Assembly: GCF_015319165.1 (NCBI RefSeq)
Contig: NZ_JADIVZ010000007.1
Span: forward strand, 1 to 64,000
Origin: Nocardioides acrostichi
Lineage (GTDB): Bacteria > Actinomycetota > Actinomycetes > Propionibacteriales > Nocardioidaceae
DNA length: 64,000 bases
Direction of reading: 5' to 3'
Both the position numbers and the translations under genes were made by a program. This document shows, piece by piece, positions 41,607-49,717 of this stretch. The stretch's first letter is position 1; each line of letters opens with the position of its first letter. The notes below the pieces were generated by a model. That model had not been told where the DNA came from. It ran no database searches and worked only from the letters and a program-made list of their open reading frames with translations.

Positions 41607-43202
41607 TCAGGCGATGGGACGCTCACGACCGCTCCAGTAGGGCTCGCGCAGGACACGCTTGAGGATCTTGCCGGTGGGATTGCGGGGCAGTTGGTCGAGG
41701 AACTCCACCGAGGTGGGGCACTTGTAGGCCGCGAGGTCGCCGCGGGCGTAGGCGATGACCTCGGTCTCGCTCAAGGCGTGGTCCGGCCGGGCGACGACGA
41801 TGGCCTTCACCGTCTCACCCCACCGCTCGGAGGGGACGCCGATCACGGCGACCTCGTCGATGCCCGGGTGCCGCGCCAAGACGTTCTCCACCTCGATGGG
41901 ATAGACGTTCTCGGCGCCGCTGACGATCATGTCCTTGAGCCGGTCCCGGAGGAACACGTAGCCCTCTCGTCGCGACGCGCCGTCGCCCGTCCGCACGAAC
42001 CCATCGTCGGTGAGCGTCGCCCGGGTGGCCCGCTCGTCGCGCCAGTACCCCTGCATGTTGGTCGGGGCCTTGACCCAGACCTCACCCACCACGCCGTCCG
42101 GCACGTCGAGCCCCGTGCTGGGGTCGACGACGCGCACCGTCACCTCGGGGATGGCCCGACCCACCGAGAGCATGCGTTCGGGGTGGGCGGGGTCGAGGTG
42201 GTCCTCGGGCAGGAGCGTCGTCGCCGTCTGGGTCTCCGTGAGGCCGTACATCTGCAGGAACCGGCACTCGAACGCCGCGAGGGATCTGCGCAGCAGCTCC
42301 GGCGAGATCGGCGACGCGGCGTAGGCGATCGTGTCGAGCGTCGAGAGGTCGTGCCCGTCGATGCCCGGCCACTCGAGGAGCATCTTCAGCACCGACGGCA
42401 CCAACGTCGTCATCGTCACGCCCCAGCGGGCGATGGCGGTCAGCAGGATCTCGGGCGAGGCCTCCTGGGCCACGACGACGTGAGCGCCGGTGCGGAGTCC
42501 GAGTACCCCCAGGCTCGCTCCCGCGGAGTGGAAGACGGGCATGGCCACCATCAGGGTCGACGTCTCGTCGACCCGCAACGCCCGGGCTATGCCCTCGGTG
42601 GCCAGGACCGCCCGGTTGCTGAACATCGCACCCTTCGGCAGCCCGGTGGTGCCGGACGTGTACATCTGCAGGGCCGTGTCGTCGGGTTCCACGAGCGCCA
42701 TGGGGTCACGCGGCGCGTGCCGCCCCAGCCACGTCTCGTAGTCCTCGAACCCCGGGGCCCCGCCGATCACGACGACCGTCCGGACGGTGCTCAGCTGGTG
42801 GCTGAACGTCTGCCACTGGGCCACGAGCTCGGCGCCGAGGAACACCACCTCGGCGGTGGAGTGGTCGATGATCTGCGCCATCTCCCGCGGCGAGAGTCGC
42901 CAGTTGACCGCGGTCGTCACGGCCCCGACCTTCGCGGCACCCACGAGGATCTCGAAGAACTCCAGGTTGTTCCGGTCCAGCATCACGACCCGGGCCTGGG
43001 CCCGCACGCCGGCCTCCACGAGAGCGCAGGCGAGTCTGCTCGTGCGGGTGTCCAGCTCCTCCCAGGTCCGCGTGACCTCGCCGCTGCTGAGGCTGGGCGC
43101 GTCGGGGCGCCGGAGCGCCCAGCGACGCACGTGGCCGGCGACGCCCGTCACGTCGGACGAGCCCGCGTCGGCGAACCTGGTCGACTCCCTCACGGTGCTC
43201 AC
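41607..43202 (-). CDS. AMP-forming acyl-CoA ligase 2 (FadD-like)
   Basis: A 531-residue ANL ligase. TALQMYTSGTTGLPKGAMFS is near residues 176-195, LQMYGLTETQTATTL near 315-329, RLKDMIVSGAENVYPIEVE near 425-443, and the catalytic Lys in PRNPTGKILKRVL near 505-517. It likely activates an alkanoate or alkyl-side-chain acid. Its ATG overlaps the second IclR gene by 4 bp, so regulator and ligase are coupled. Confidence 0.93.
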   Translation of the reverse strand: MSTVRESTRFADAGSSDVTGVAGHVRRWALRRPDAPSLSSGEVTRTWEELDTRTSRLACALVEAGVRAQARVVMLDRNNLEFFEILVGAAKVGAVTTAVNWRLSPREMAQIIDHSTAEVVFLGAELVAQWQTFSHQLSTVRTVVVIGGAPGFEDYETWLGRHAPRDPMALVEPDDTALQMYTSGTTGLPKGAMFSNRAVLATEGIARALRVDETSTLMVAMPVFHSAGASLGVLGLRTGAHVVVAQEASPEILLTAIARWGVTMTTLVPSVLKMLLEWPGIDGHDLSTLDTIAYAASPISPELLRRSLAAFECRFLQMYGLTETQTATTLLPEDHLDPAHPERMLSVGRAIPEVTVRVVDPSTGLDVPDGVVGEVWVKAPTNMQGYWRDERATRATLTDDGFVRTGDGASRREGYVFLRDRLKDMIVSGAENVYPIEVENVLARHPGIDEVAVIGVPSERWGETVKAIVVARPDHALSETEVIAYARGDLAAYKCPTSVEFLDQLPRNPTGKILKRVLREPYWSGRERPIA

Positions 43203-44026
43203 GCGAGGGGGAGCGAACGCGAGATCTCGGTCGAGGCCTGGACCAGCAGGCGCCCCAGCGCCGGCAGGTCGGCGGCGCCGCCGCGCGTCGCGGTCAGCGT
43301 GGGCACGCTGAGCGAGACCGCCGCCACCGCCGCACCGTCACGCATGATCGGAGCGGCCACGCACACCGTCCCGTGGCAGGCCTCCTCCCGCTCGATGGCG
43401 TAGCCCGCATCGCGTGCCTTGCTCAGTTGGAGCACGAACTGCTGCCGCAGGGCCACCGAGTAGGGGGTGATCCGGGCCAGGGGTTCACCGATCACGTCGG
43501 CCACGGTCGCGCGGGGGCTGTGCGCCAGGATCGCCTTGCCCAGGGCGGTGCAGGTGGCCGGGAACCGTCCGCCCACACGGCTGGGCAGCCGGGTGCCGGC
43601 GGGTCGGGTGATCTTGTCGAGGTACAAGACGTCGCGACCGCTCAGGACGGCGAGGTGCACCGCGGCGGCGTCGGAGCGCTCGAACAGCCAGTTCAGGGGG
43701 CGTGCGGCGGTGTCGCGCAGCTCGCCGAACTCCGACCAACGAGCCGCCTCACTGAGCTCGAAGAAGCTGCCACCGACGCGGTAGCGCGAGCCGCTGCGAC
43801 CGACGAAGCCGTGCTTCTCGAGGGTCTTGAGCAGCCGGTGCGCGGTGCTCTTGGGGACGCCCACGTCGGCTGCGACCTCGGTGACGCCGAACGACGAGCC
43901 GCGAGCCCGCGAGATCGCCTCCAGGACGGCGAGAGCCTTCGAGGCAGAGGACTGCGCCACCTCCCCCACCTGCGCGTCGGGCTGCCGGTCGCTCACCGGC
44001 GGTACGACCACCATGTCGACACTCAT
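43199..44026 (-). CDS. IclR-family transcriptional regulator 2
   Basis: A 275-residue protein. The winged HTH spans about residues 27-85 with VTEVAADVGVPKSTAHRLLK. The effector domain has VHLAVLSGRDVLYLDKI, PATCTALGKAILA and GTVCVAAPIM. It has an N-terminal extension of about 25 residues compared with regulator 1, and the two are clearly divergent. Translationally coupled to the ligase downstream. A perfect regulon palindrome lies 138 bp before its start. Confidence 0.92.
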   Translation of the reverse strand: MSVDMVVVPPVSDRQPDAQVGEVAQSSASKALAVLEAISRARGSSFGVTEVAADVGVPKSTAHRLLKTLEKHGFVGRSGSRYRVGGSFFELSEAARWSEFGELRDTAARPLNWLFERSDAAAVHLAVLSGRDVLYLDKITRPAGTRLPSRVGGRFPATCTALGKAILAHSPRATVADVIGEPLARITPYSVALRQQFVLQLSKARDAGYAIEREEACHGTVCVAAPIMRDGAAVAAVSLSVPTLTATRGGAADLPALGRLLVQASTEISRSLPLA

Positions 44027-44163
44027 CGAAGCCTCCTCCTGATGCTCTGCTCATGGCCCACGTGCACCCGGTCACCGATGGCCGAAGACCCCGCAGATGT
44101 GACGTCGGTTACGTGGTTGACGGACCTCAGAGTGGTGTCGACGCGCCCCGTTCCCCACCGCTG

Positions 44164-44180
44164 GTTCCGGCGAATGGAAC
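44164..44180. promoter_or_regulatory. Regulon palindrome, site 13
   Basis: GTTCC-GGCGAAT-GGAAC, perfect consensus, 138 bp upstream of IclR regulator 2. The 280-bp stretch 44027-44306 holds no convincing gene. Confidence 0.75.
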
Positions 44181-44306
44181 GGTCGCCACACCCCCGTGGG
44201 CGAAGCACCACACGACCGGATCCGGCCGCGCCCGACAGCCCCGGAACCCGCCGGGACAGCACCATGCCCGGTTCCGCGGCACGCCGGTTCGAGACGCGCC
44301 GGCGCC

Positions 44307-45224
44307 TCAGAACCCGACGAGCAGCTTGCGGTGCGGACTCGCCGCCTGGCGTTGCCATGTCGCCGCGATGTCGTCGAGCTCCGTGAGCTCGTAGGCGGCC
44401 TCGATGCCGCCCTCTCGCGCGAGTGTGCACAGGCCATGGAAGGCCTCGGCCTGCGCCTGCGCCGGCACGATGTCGACCCACAGGCTCAGCAGGTCGCGCC
44501 CCTTGAGGGGGATCCCCGGTACCTCGGCGCTGCGACCTGCTCGCATGCCGAGGTTCACCAGTCGGCCACCGGGGCGCAACGCCGCGAGACCGGCGACCAT
44601 GGGCTCCGCGTACAGCGAGTCGACGACGAGGTCGAAGCCACCCCGGGACTCCTCGACCAGCCGTTCTGCGTAGCCGTCGTCGAGCACGACCGTGGAGTCT
44701 GCGCCGCGCCCCCGCAGCGTCTCGAGCATGGTGAGGTCGCGACCCGCCGCCACGACGCGGCCGGCACCGAGCGCCCGGGCAGCCTGGACCGCGATCTGTC
44801 CCACGCTGCCCGTTGCGCCCAGCACGAGGACGGACTCCCCCGCGCGGATGCGCCCCTTGTAGGTCAGGGCCAACCAGGCCGTCGTGCCCGCGACACCCAG
44901 GCACAGGGCCTGCTCGTCGGAGATGTCGTCGGGGAGTTCGTGCAGGCGCCCGGCTCTCGCCACCGCGTACTCGGCGAGGCTCCCGTCGGGGTGCACTGCG
45001 GGGTGGAAGTAGACCCGTGTGCCCTCTGCGGTGGTGCCCACGCCCTCGATGCCGGGCACGAAGGGGGTCGACGGCCGCAGGCGGACGCCCGAGGCGTAGA
45101 CCAGGTCGGCGGGGTTGAGCGCCGCCGTCGTGATGTCGACGAGCACCCCGTCGCCGGCCTCCGGCCGGGGGATGTCCGCCACCACGGGGGCGGAGCCGAG
45201 GTCGCGGATGAGGGCTGCTCGCAC
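44307..45224 (-). CDS. MDR-family oxidoreductase (zinc-free, quinone reductase-like)
   Basis: A 305-residue MDR protein: PSTPFVPGIEGVGTTAEG in the GroES-like half, ALCLGVAGTTAWLAL, and the cofactor loop VLVLGATGSVGQIAVQAARA (about residues 132-151). No structural-zinc cysteines. It likely reduces a quinone or enone-type intermediate. Last gene of the unit beta subunit, SDR, MDR. A ten-residue gap only separates it from the SDR (15 bp). Confidence 0.85.
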   Translation of the reverse strand: MRAALIRDLGSAPVVADIPRPEAGDGVLVDITTAALNPADLVYASGVRLRPSTPFVPGIEGVGTTAEGTRVYFHPAVHPDGSLAEYAVARAGRLHELPDDISDEQALCLGVAGTTAWLALTYKGRIRAGESVLVLGATGSVGQIAVQAARALGAGRVVAAGRDLTMLETLRGRGADSTVVLDDGYAERLVEESRGGFDLVVDSLYAEPMVAGLAALRPGGRLVNLGMRAGRSAEVPGIPLKGRDLLSLWVDIVPAQAQAEAFHGLCTLAREGGIEAAYELTELDDIAATWQRQAASPHRKLLVGF

Positions 45225-45239
45225 GTCGTGTCTCCTGTG

Positions 45240-46046
45240 TCAGTCGTGCTGGGGGCGCCAGGGCCAGTACTTGGCGGTCGCCCCACCGTCGACGGTGATG
45301 TTGCTGCCGGTGATCATCGAGGAGTCGTCGGAGGCGAGGAACACCACGGACGACACGTAGTCGCTGGGGGTCGGCAACCGCCTCATCGGGAACTGCCCGA
45401 AGAAGTCCATCGCGTAGGGTCCGCTCTGCTTGGAGAGCGCAGCGGCCATCTGCGCCGCCAGCTCCGGATCCTCGGGCTGGGTCGCGGTGGGCGTGAAGCC
45501 GTTGACCCGGATGCCGTGCTCGGCCAGCTCCATGGCGACCGAGCGAGTGAAGTTGACCAGACCGCTCTTGCCGGTGCTGTAGCCGATGTTGCCCGGCTGG
45601 CCCTGCCAGGCGGCGGTCGAGAGCACGTTGATGATGCTGCCGGGGATCGAGAGGTCGATCATGGCCCGTGCCACTGCCCTCGTGAAGATGAACGCCCCGC
45701 CGAGGATGATGTCGAGCTGGCGGCGGTACTCCTCGAGGGGCATGTCGAAGAGCCCCTTCTGGTTGAACCAGACGGCGTTGTTGACCAAAGCGTCGATGCG
45801 ACCCCACCGGTCGAGCGCTCGCGCGACGACGTCGCTCGCGTGCTCGGGGTCGGTGACGTCACCCACCACGGCGATGGCCTCGCCGCCCTCGTCGACGATC
45901 CGGTTCGCCGTGGCGTCGGCGACCTCCGCCGACAGGTCGGTGCAGACCACCCTGGCGCCCTCGGCGGCCATCCCGACGGCGAGCGCGCCCCCGATGTTGG
46001 CGCTGGCTCCCGTGACGATCGCGACCTTGCCCTCGAGCCGGCTCAC
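45240..46046 (-). CDS. SDR dehydrogenase, candidate cis-dihydrodiol dehydrogenase
   Basis: A 268-residue classical SDR from GTG 46046, overlapping the beta-subunit stop as GTGA. GASANIG (residues 13-19) is the cofactor loop, NNAVW replaces NNAG, and Ser143, Tyr156, Lys160 form the catalytic set (STAAWQGQPGNIGYSTGK). It ends ITVDGGATAKYWPWR. Coupling to the oxygenase beta subunit suggests it oxidises the cis-dihydrodiol to a catechol; that step is inferred from position only. Confidence 0.88.
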   Translation of the reverse strand: MSRLEGKVAIVTGASANIGGALAVGMAAEGARVVCTDLSAEVADATANRIVDEGGEAIAVVGDVTDPEHASDVVARALDRWGRIDALVNNAVWFNQKGLFDMPLEEYRRQLDIILGGAFIFTRAVARAMIDLSIPGSIINVLSTAAWQGQPGNIGYSTGKSGLVNFTRSVAMELAEHGIRVNGFTPTATQPEDPELAAQMAAALSKQSGPYAMDFFGQFPMRRLPTPSDYVSSVVFLASDDSSMITGSNITVDGGATAKYWPWRPQHD

Positions 46047-46567
46047 AGGATGATGCTGACCTTGCCGTGCGGTCGCAGCGCATCCAGCGTGAGGACCGAC
46101 TTGCGCTCCACGAAACGGAAGGACTCCTCGGCTTCGACCTCCAGCACGTGGCGGTACTGCCCCACATAGGTGTCGAGCACCCCGTTGCGCACGCGGTAGA
46201 CGGTGAAGTTGGCGCGCACGCGGAGGCGTCCGTCCTCCCCCTCGGTGGCCACGACGTTGGTGATCTGGCGGGTGGTGCGCGAGTGCGGGTACTCGGCGTG
46301 CGCGGCGCGGGTCAGCAACGAGTTGACCCGTTGCTCCAAGAGGAACCGGTCGTCCTGGATCAAGAACAGGTCGCGGCTCGGGTCGCCGTCCGGCCTGTCG
46401 GTCGACGGCACCAGGTAGTAGCCGCCGGTGGTGAACAACTCCAGCCACTCGTGCAGCCGCCACTCGTCGAGCAGCTGCGCCTCCTCGAAGAGGAAGTGCT
46501 CGATGCGGCGCAGCTGCGGGTCCGACACCGGCACTGCCACGCTCGGGGCTACCTGGACATCGCTCAT
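46043..46567 (-). CDS. Rieske ring-hydroxylating oxygenase, small (beta) subunit
   Basis: A 174-residue SnoaL/NTF2-like protein of the ring-hydroxylating beta family: RIEHFLFEEAQLLDEWRLHE, WLELFTTGGYYLVPSTD, RTTRQITNVV and VGQYRHVLEVEAEESFRFVE. It supports the alpha3beta3 structure of the terminal oxygenase. AGGAGG lies 6 bp before ATG 46567, which is preferred to the ATG at 46573 that abuts the same ribosome binding site. First gene of its unit; the alpha gene is 5.3 kb away, an uncommon separation. Confidence 0.92.
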   Translation of the reverse strand: MSDVQVAPSVAVPVSDPQLRRIEHFLFEEAQLLDEWRLHEWLELFTTGGYYLVPSTDRPDGDPSRDLFLIQDDRFLLEQRVNSLLTRAAHAEYPHSRTTRQITNVVATEGEDGRLRVRANFTVYRVRNGVLDTYVGQYRHVLEVEAEESFRFVERKSVLTLDALRPHGKVSIIL

Positions 46568-46632
46568 GGTCATCCTCCTGGGTTCGATCCGGTGCCCAGA
46601 GTGGGGGGTCCGAGGCGTGCGGACCACGGGCA

Positions 46633-46649
46633 GTTCCGGGCCCTGGAAC
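46633..46649. promoter_or_regulatory. Regulon palindrome, site 14
   Basis: GTTCC-GGGCCCT-GGAAC, perfect consensus with a further symmetric GGGCCC in the spacer, between the beta-subunit unit (66 bp) and the acyl-CoA dehydrogenase (91 bp). Confidence 0.75.
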
Positions 46650-46739
46650 CCCACCTGCCGAGACGAGCCATCGGGCTGTTGTCTTCGCTGCGGACGCACA
46701 ACTCGTCGACACGACATCGTGATGGAAGGACGCCGGCCC

Positions 46740-48017
46740 TTGTGGAGCTTCGAGAACGACCCCGACTTCCAGCCAGAGCTGGACTGGATCGACGCCTTCG
46801 TGCGCGAGAAGGTCCAGCCGCTCGACTACCTGCTGGGCAGCCAGTGGAACATCCACGACCCCGAGTTCGTCCGGCTGGTGCGCCCGCTCCAGGAGGAGGT
46901 CAAGGAACGCGGTCTGTGGGCGTGCCACCTCGGCCCGGAGCTCGGCGGGAAGGGCTACGGCCAGCTCAAGCTCGCCCTGATGAACGAGAAGTTCGGCATG
47001 TCGCGCTTCGGACCGATCGTCTTCGGGTGCCAGGCTCCCGACTCCGGTAACGCCGAGATCCTGGCGCACTACGGCACCGAGGAGCAGAAGCGGACCTACC
47101 TCTACCCTCTGCTCGACAACCAGATCGTGTCCTGCTTCTCCATGACCGAGCCGCAGGGCGGCGCCGACCCGCTCCTCTTCACCGCCCACGCCGAGCCCGA
47201 CGGCGAGGAGTGGGTCATCAACGGGGAGAAGTGGTTCGCCTCCGAGGCCGACCATGCCGCCTTCTTCATCCTCATGGTCGTGACCGACCCCGAGGCGGAG
47301 AACCCGCACCGGCGCATGTCGATGTTCATCGTCCCGCGGAACCTGCCCGGCATCGAGAACATCCGCAACTACGGTTTCTACGGCGAGCGCGACGATTCCC
47401 ACGCGCACCTGCGGTTCACCGACGTGCGGGTTCCGGGCGAGAACATGCTCGGCGGTCGGGGCGAGGCCTTCGTCGTGGCGCAGGTGCGCCTCGGGGGCGG
47501 TCGCATGCACCACGCCATGCGCACCCTGGCCCAGGCCACCCGAGCCTTCGAGATGATGTGCGAGCGGGTCGTCTCCCGGGAGACCAAGGGCGAGAGGCTG
47601 GCGGAGAAGCAGCTCGTGCAGGACAAGATCGCGGAGAGCTGGGTGGAGCTGCGACAGTTCCGGCTGCTCATCCTCGAGACGGCCTGGCTGGCCGATCAGG
47701 GCTTGGACTGGAAGGCGATCCGCAAGAACGTCTCGGCCGTGAAGTTCGCGATGCCGAAGCTGCTGCACGACATCTCGGCGCGAGCGCTCCACCTGCACGG
47801 ATCCTTGGGCCTGACCCACGACATGCCGTTCGCCGAGTGGGTCATCAACTCCTTCCACGTCGGGCTGGCCGACGGCCCCAGCGAGGTCCACAAGGTGGTC
47901 GTGGCCAGGGAGGTGCTGCGCGACGTCGAGCCGGCCGATGCCATGTTCCCGTCGTACCACCGCGACATCCAGGTCAGCCGCGCGCGCGCCCTGTACGGCA
48001 ACCCCGAGGCCCGCTGA
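46740..48017 (+). CDS. Acyl-CoA dehydrogenase (ACAD10/11-like), second of this type
   Basis: A 425-residue protein. The TTG at 46740 is chosen because GGAAGGA lies 11 bp upstream and the product then begins MWSFENDPDFQ, like many relatives; the ATG at 46722 is the alternative. FSMTEPQGGADPLLFTAH and WVINGEKWFASEADHAAFF cover the FAD/substrate region (about residues 138-185), HLHGSLGLTHDMPFAEWV and LADGPSEVHK the C-terminal domain. It resembles the protein at 6513-7772. Its stop codon lies inside the start of a 9-bp tandem repeat. Confidence 0.92.
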   Translation: MWSFENDPDFQPELDWIDAFVREKVQPLDYLLGSQWNIHDPEFVRLVRPLQEEVKERGLWACHLGPELGGKGYGQLKLALMNEKFGMSRFGPIVFGCQAPDSGNAEILAHYGTEEQKRTYLYPLLDNQIVSCFSMTEPQGGADPLLFTAHAEPDGEEWVINGEKWFASEADHAAFFILMVVTDPEAENPHRRMSMFIVPRNLPGIENIRNYGFYGERDDSHAHLRFTDVRVPGENMLGGRGEAFVVAQVRLGGGRMHHAMRTLAQATRAFEMMCERVVSRETKGERLAEKQLVQDKIAESWVELRQFRLLILETAWLADQGLDWKAIRKNVSAVKFAMPKLLHDISARALHLHGSLGLTHDMPFAEWVINSFHVGLADGPSEVHKVVVAREVLRDVEPADAMFPSYHRDIQVSRARALYGNPEAR

Positions 48018-48087
48018 GCCCATCGAGCCCGTCGAGCCCGTCGAGCCCGTCGAGCCCGTCGAGCCCGTCGAGCCCGTCGAGCCCGTC
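48016..48087. repeat. 9-bp tandem repeat, eight units
   Basis: GAGCCCATC once followed by seven exact copies of GAGCCCGTC. It starts within the stop codon of the acyl-CoA dehydrogenase and fills most of the 107 bp to the convergent ligase stop at 48125. It also marks the right boundary of the regulon. Confidence 0.95.
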
Positions 48088-48124
48088 GAGCGTCTGGGGG
48101 CCGACGGGAACCTCGGAGCCTCGC

Positions 48125-49717
48125 TCAGCCAGGAGGGCGCGCTCGCCGCTCGCCGGCCTCGGCGTCCCAGGTGCGGTCGGTGACGCCTTGTGCCCGCAGG
48201 CGGAACTTCTCGACCTTCTCCGTCGGGGTCCTCGGCAGCACCTCGACGAACTCGAGGTAGCGCGGCACGAGGTAGCGCGGTGCCTGCTGCTGCAGGTGGG
48301 CGTGCAGTGCCTGGGGCGTCAGGCCGCTGCCGGGCCGCAGGACCACGCACACCTTGACGTCCTCCTCGGTCAGCTCGCTGGGCACGCCGAGAGCGGCGGC
48401 CTCCACGACCTCGGGGTGACCGGTCACGAGCTCCTCCACCTCGTGGGCCGAGATGTTCTCACCGCGACGGCGGATCGAGTCACTGAGTCGACCACCGAAA
48501 CGCAGGTATCCGTCGGCGTCGAGGGAGCCGAGGTCGCCGGTGTGCAGCCAGCCGTCGACCACGGTCTCGGCGGTGGCGTCCGGGTCGCCGAAGTAGCCGT
48601 TCATGACCAGGCCGGGCTCGCGACCCCGGATGAGGATCTCGCCCACGTCGTCGGGGTCGCCGCTGCGGCGGCGTGCGGTGTCGACGACGAGGTCGTACTC
48701 GGGCAGCACCCTGCCGGCCGTGCCCGGTCGGTGCCGGTCGTCGAGCGGGTCGTAGACGGGCACTCCCCCGTCGGTGAGGCCGTAGACCTGACGCAGCGGG
48801 AATCCGAACCGGCGCTCGAAGGCCCCTTGCCACTCCGGCATCGGCACGCCCCACGCCAGACGCACGGCGTGGTCGCGGTCGCGGTCGGTGGGATCCTGCT
48901 TCCACAGCATCGTCAGCGTGGCACCCATGAAGTTGAACACCGTCGCACGCGTGCGACGGATCTCCTCCCAGAACCCGGAGGCGCTGAAGCGGACGCCGAG
49001 TGCGGCGGTGGCCCGCTGCGCCAGGGCCGCCGAGACGGTCAGCGTGGCGGCGTCGATGTGGAAGAGCGGGAAGGGGCAGTAGAGCACGTCGGAGGCGGTG
49101 ATCCCCATCTCCCGGGCGTGCAGCTGACCGGCCCGCACGAGGTAGCGGTGCGAGAGTGCACAGGCCTTCGACGGCCCCGTGGTGCCCGAGGTGAACAGCA
49201 GCGTGGCCGTCTCGAGCTCGTCGACCTCGCCCACGAGAGCCATCACCGCCTCGTCGTGCCCCGGCTGCCCCGGCTGCACCGGCTGCACCGGCGATCCCAG
49301 GGCCGCGGCCAGGTCACTCCCGGACACGACCTGGGGCACGGCACCCGAGTCGGACGCGCGCACCACGGCGGCCACCCTGCTTAGGTGCGCGTCGTCGGCG
49401 ATCACGACCTGCGCCCCGACCACACCCAGCGCATGCGTGAGGTGCGCGGGCGGCAGGGCGGGGTTGAGGGGTGCGTGCAGCGCCCGGAGTGCACTGAGGG
49501 CGAACCAGGTGACGACCTGCTCGACGCCGTTGTCCATGACGAGCACGGTCGGGGTGCCGGCACCCACTCCCAGCTCCCGCAGCCGGCCGGCGCGCTGCTG
49601 CACCCGGTCGAGCATGTCCGCATAGGTGACGTCCTGCTCGACCGTGCGCACGAAGACCCGCTCGGGCGCGTCGACGGCGGCCTGCCGCAGCTCGTCGGCC
49701 AAGGTGACGGCAGTCAT
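48125..49717 (-). CDS. AMP-forming acyl-CoA ligase 3 (CaiC-like)
   Basis: A 530-residue ANL ligase. TATLLFTSGTTGPSKACALS is near residues 175-194, LRQVYGLTDGGVPVYDP near 310-326, GGRLSDSIRRRGENISAHEV near 408-427, and LPRTPTEKVEKFRLR carries the A10 lysine with TEK in place of TGK, as in carnitine-CoA-ligase-like enzymes. A short PVQPVQPGQPG linker (about 148-158) is another 9-bp repeat. Last gene of the TetR-amidohydrolase-ligase operon; its ATG overlaps the amidohydrolase stop. Confidence 0.9.
   Translation of the reverse strand: MTAVTLADELRQAAVDAPERVFVRTVEQDVTYADMLDRVQQRAGRLRELGVGAGTPTVLVMDNGVEQVVTWFALSALRALHAPLNPALPPAHLTHALGVVGAQVVIADDAHLSRVAAVVRASDSGAVPQVVSGSDLAAALGSPVQPVQPGQPGHDEAVMALVGEVDELETATLLFTSGTTGPSKACALSHRYLVRAGQLHAREMGITASDVLYCPFPLFHIDAATLTVSAALAQRATAALGVRFSASGFWEEIRRTRATVFNFMGATLTMLWKQDPTDRDRDHAVRLAWGVPMPEWQGAFERRFGFPLRQVYGLTDGGVPVYDPLDDRHRPGTAGRVLPEYDLVVDTARRRSGDPDDVGEILIRGREPGLVMNGYFGDPDATAETVVDGWLHTGDLGSLDADGYLRFGGRLSDSIRRRGENISAHEVEELVTGHPEVVEAAALGVPSELTEEDVKVCVVLRPGSGLTPQALHAHLQQQAPRYLVPRYLEFVEVLPRTPTEKVEKFRLRAQGVTDRTWDAEAGERRARPPG

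Noticed and set aside
12329..46649. GGAAC half-sites read as -35 elements of ECF sigma promoters
   Set aside because: GGAAC is a typical ECF -35 motif, but at the sites I checked (12329, 46645) no matching -10 lies 16-18 bp downstream, and the fixed two-sided symmetry with N7 spacing fits an operator better. Not fully excluded.
48016..48087. Possible rho-independent terminator or CRISPR-like repeat
   Set aside because: The 9-bp repeats have no inverted arms and no spacers.
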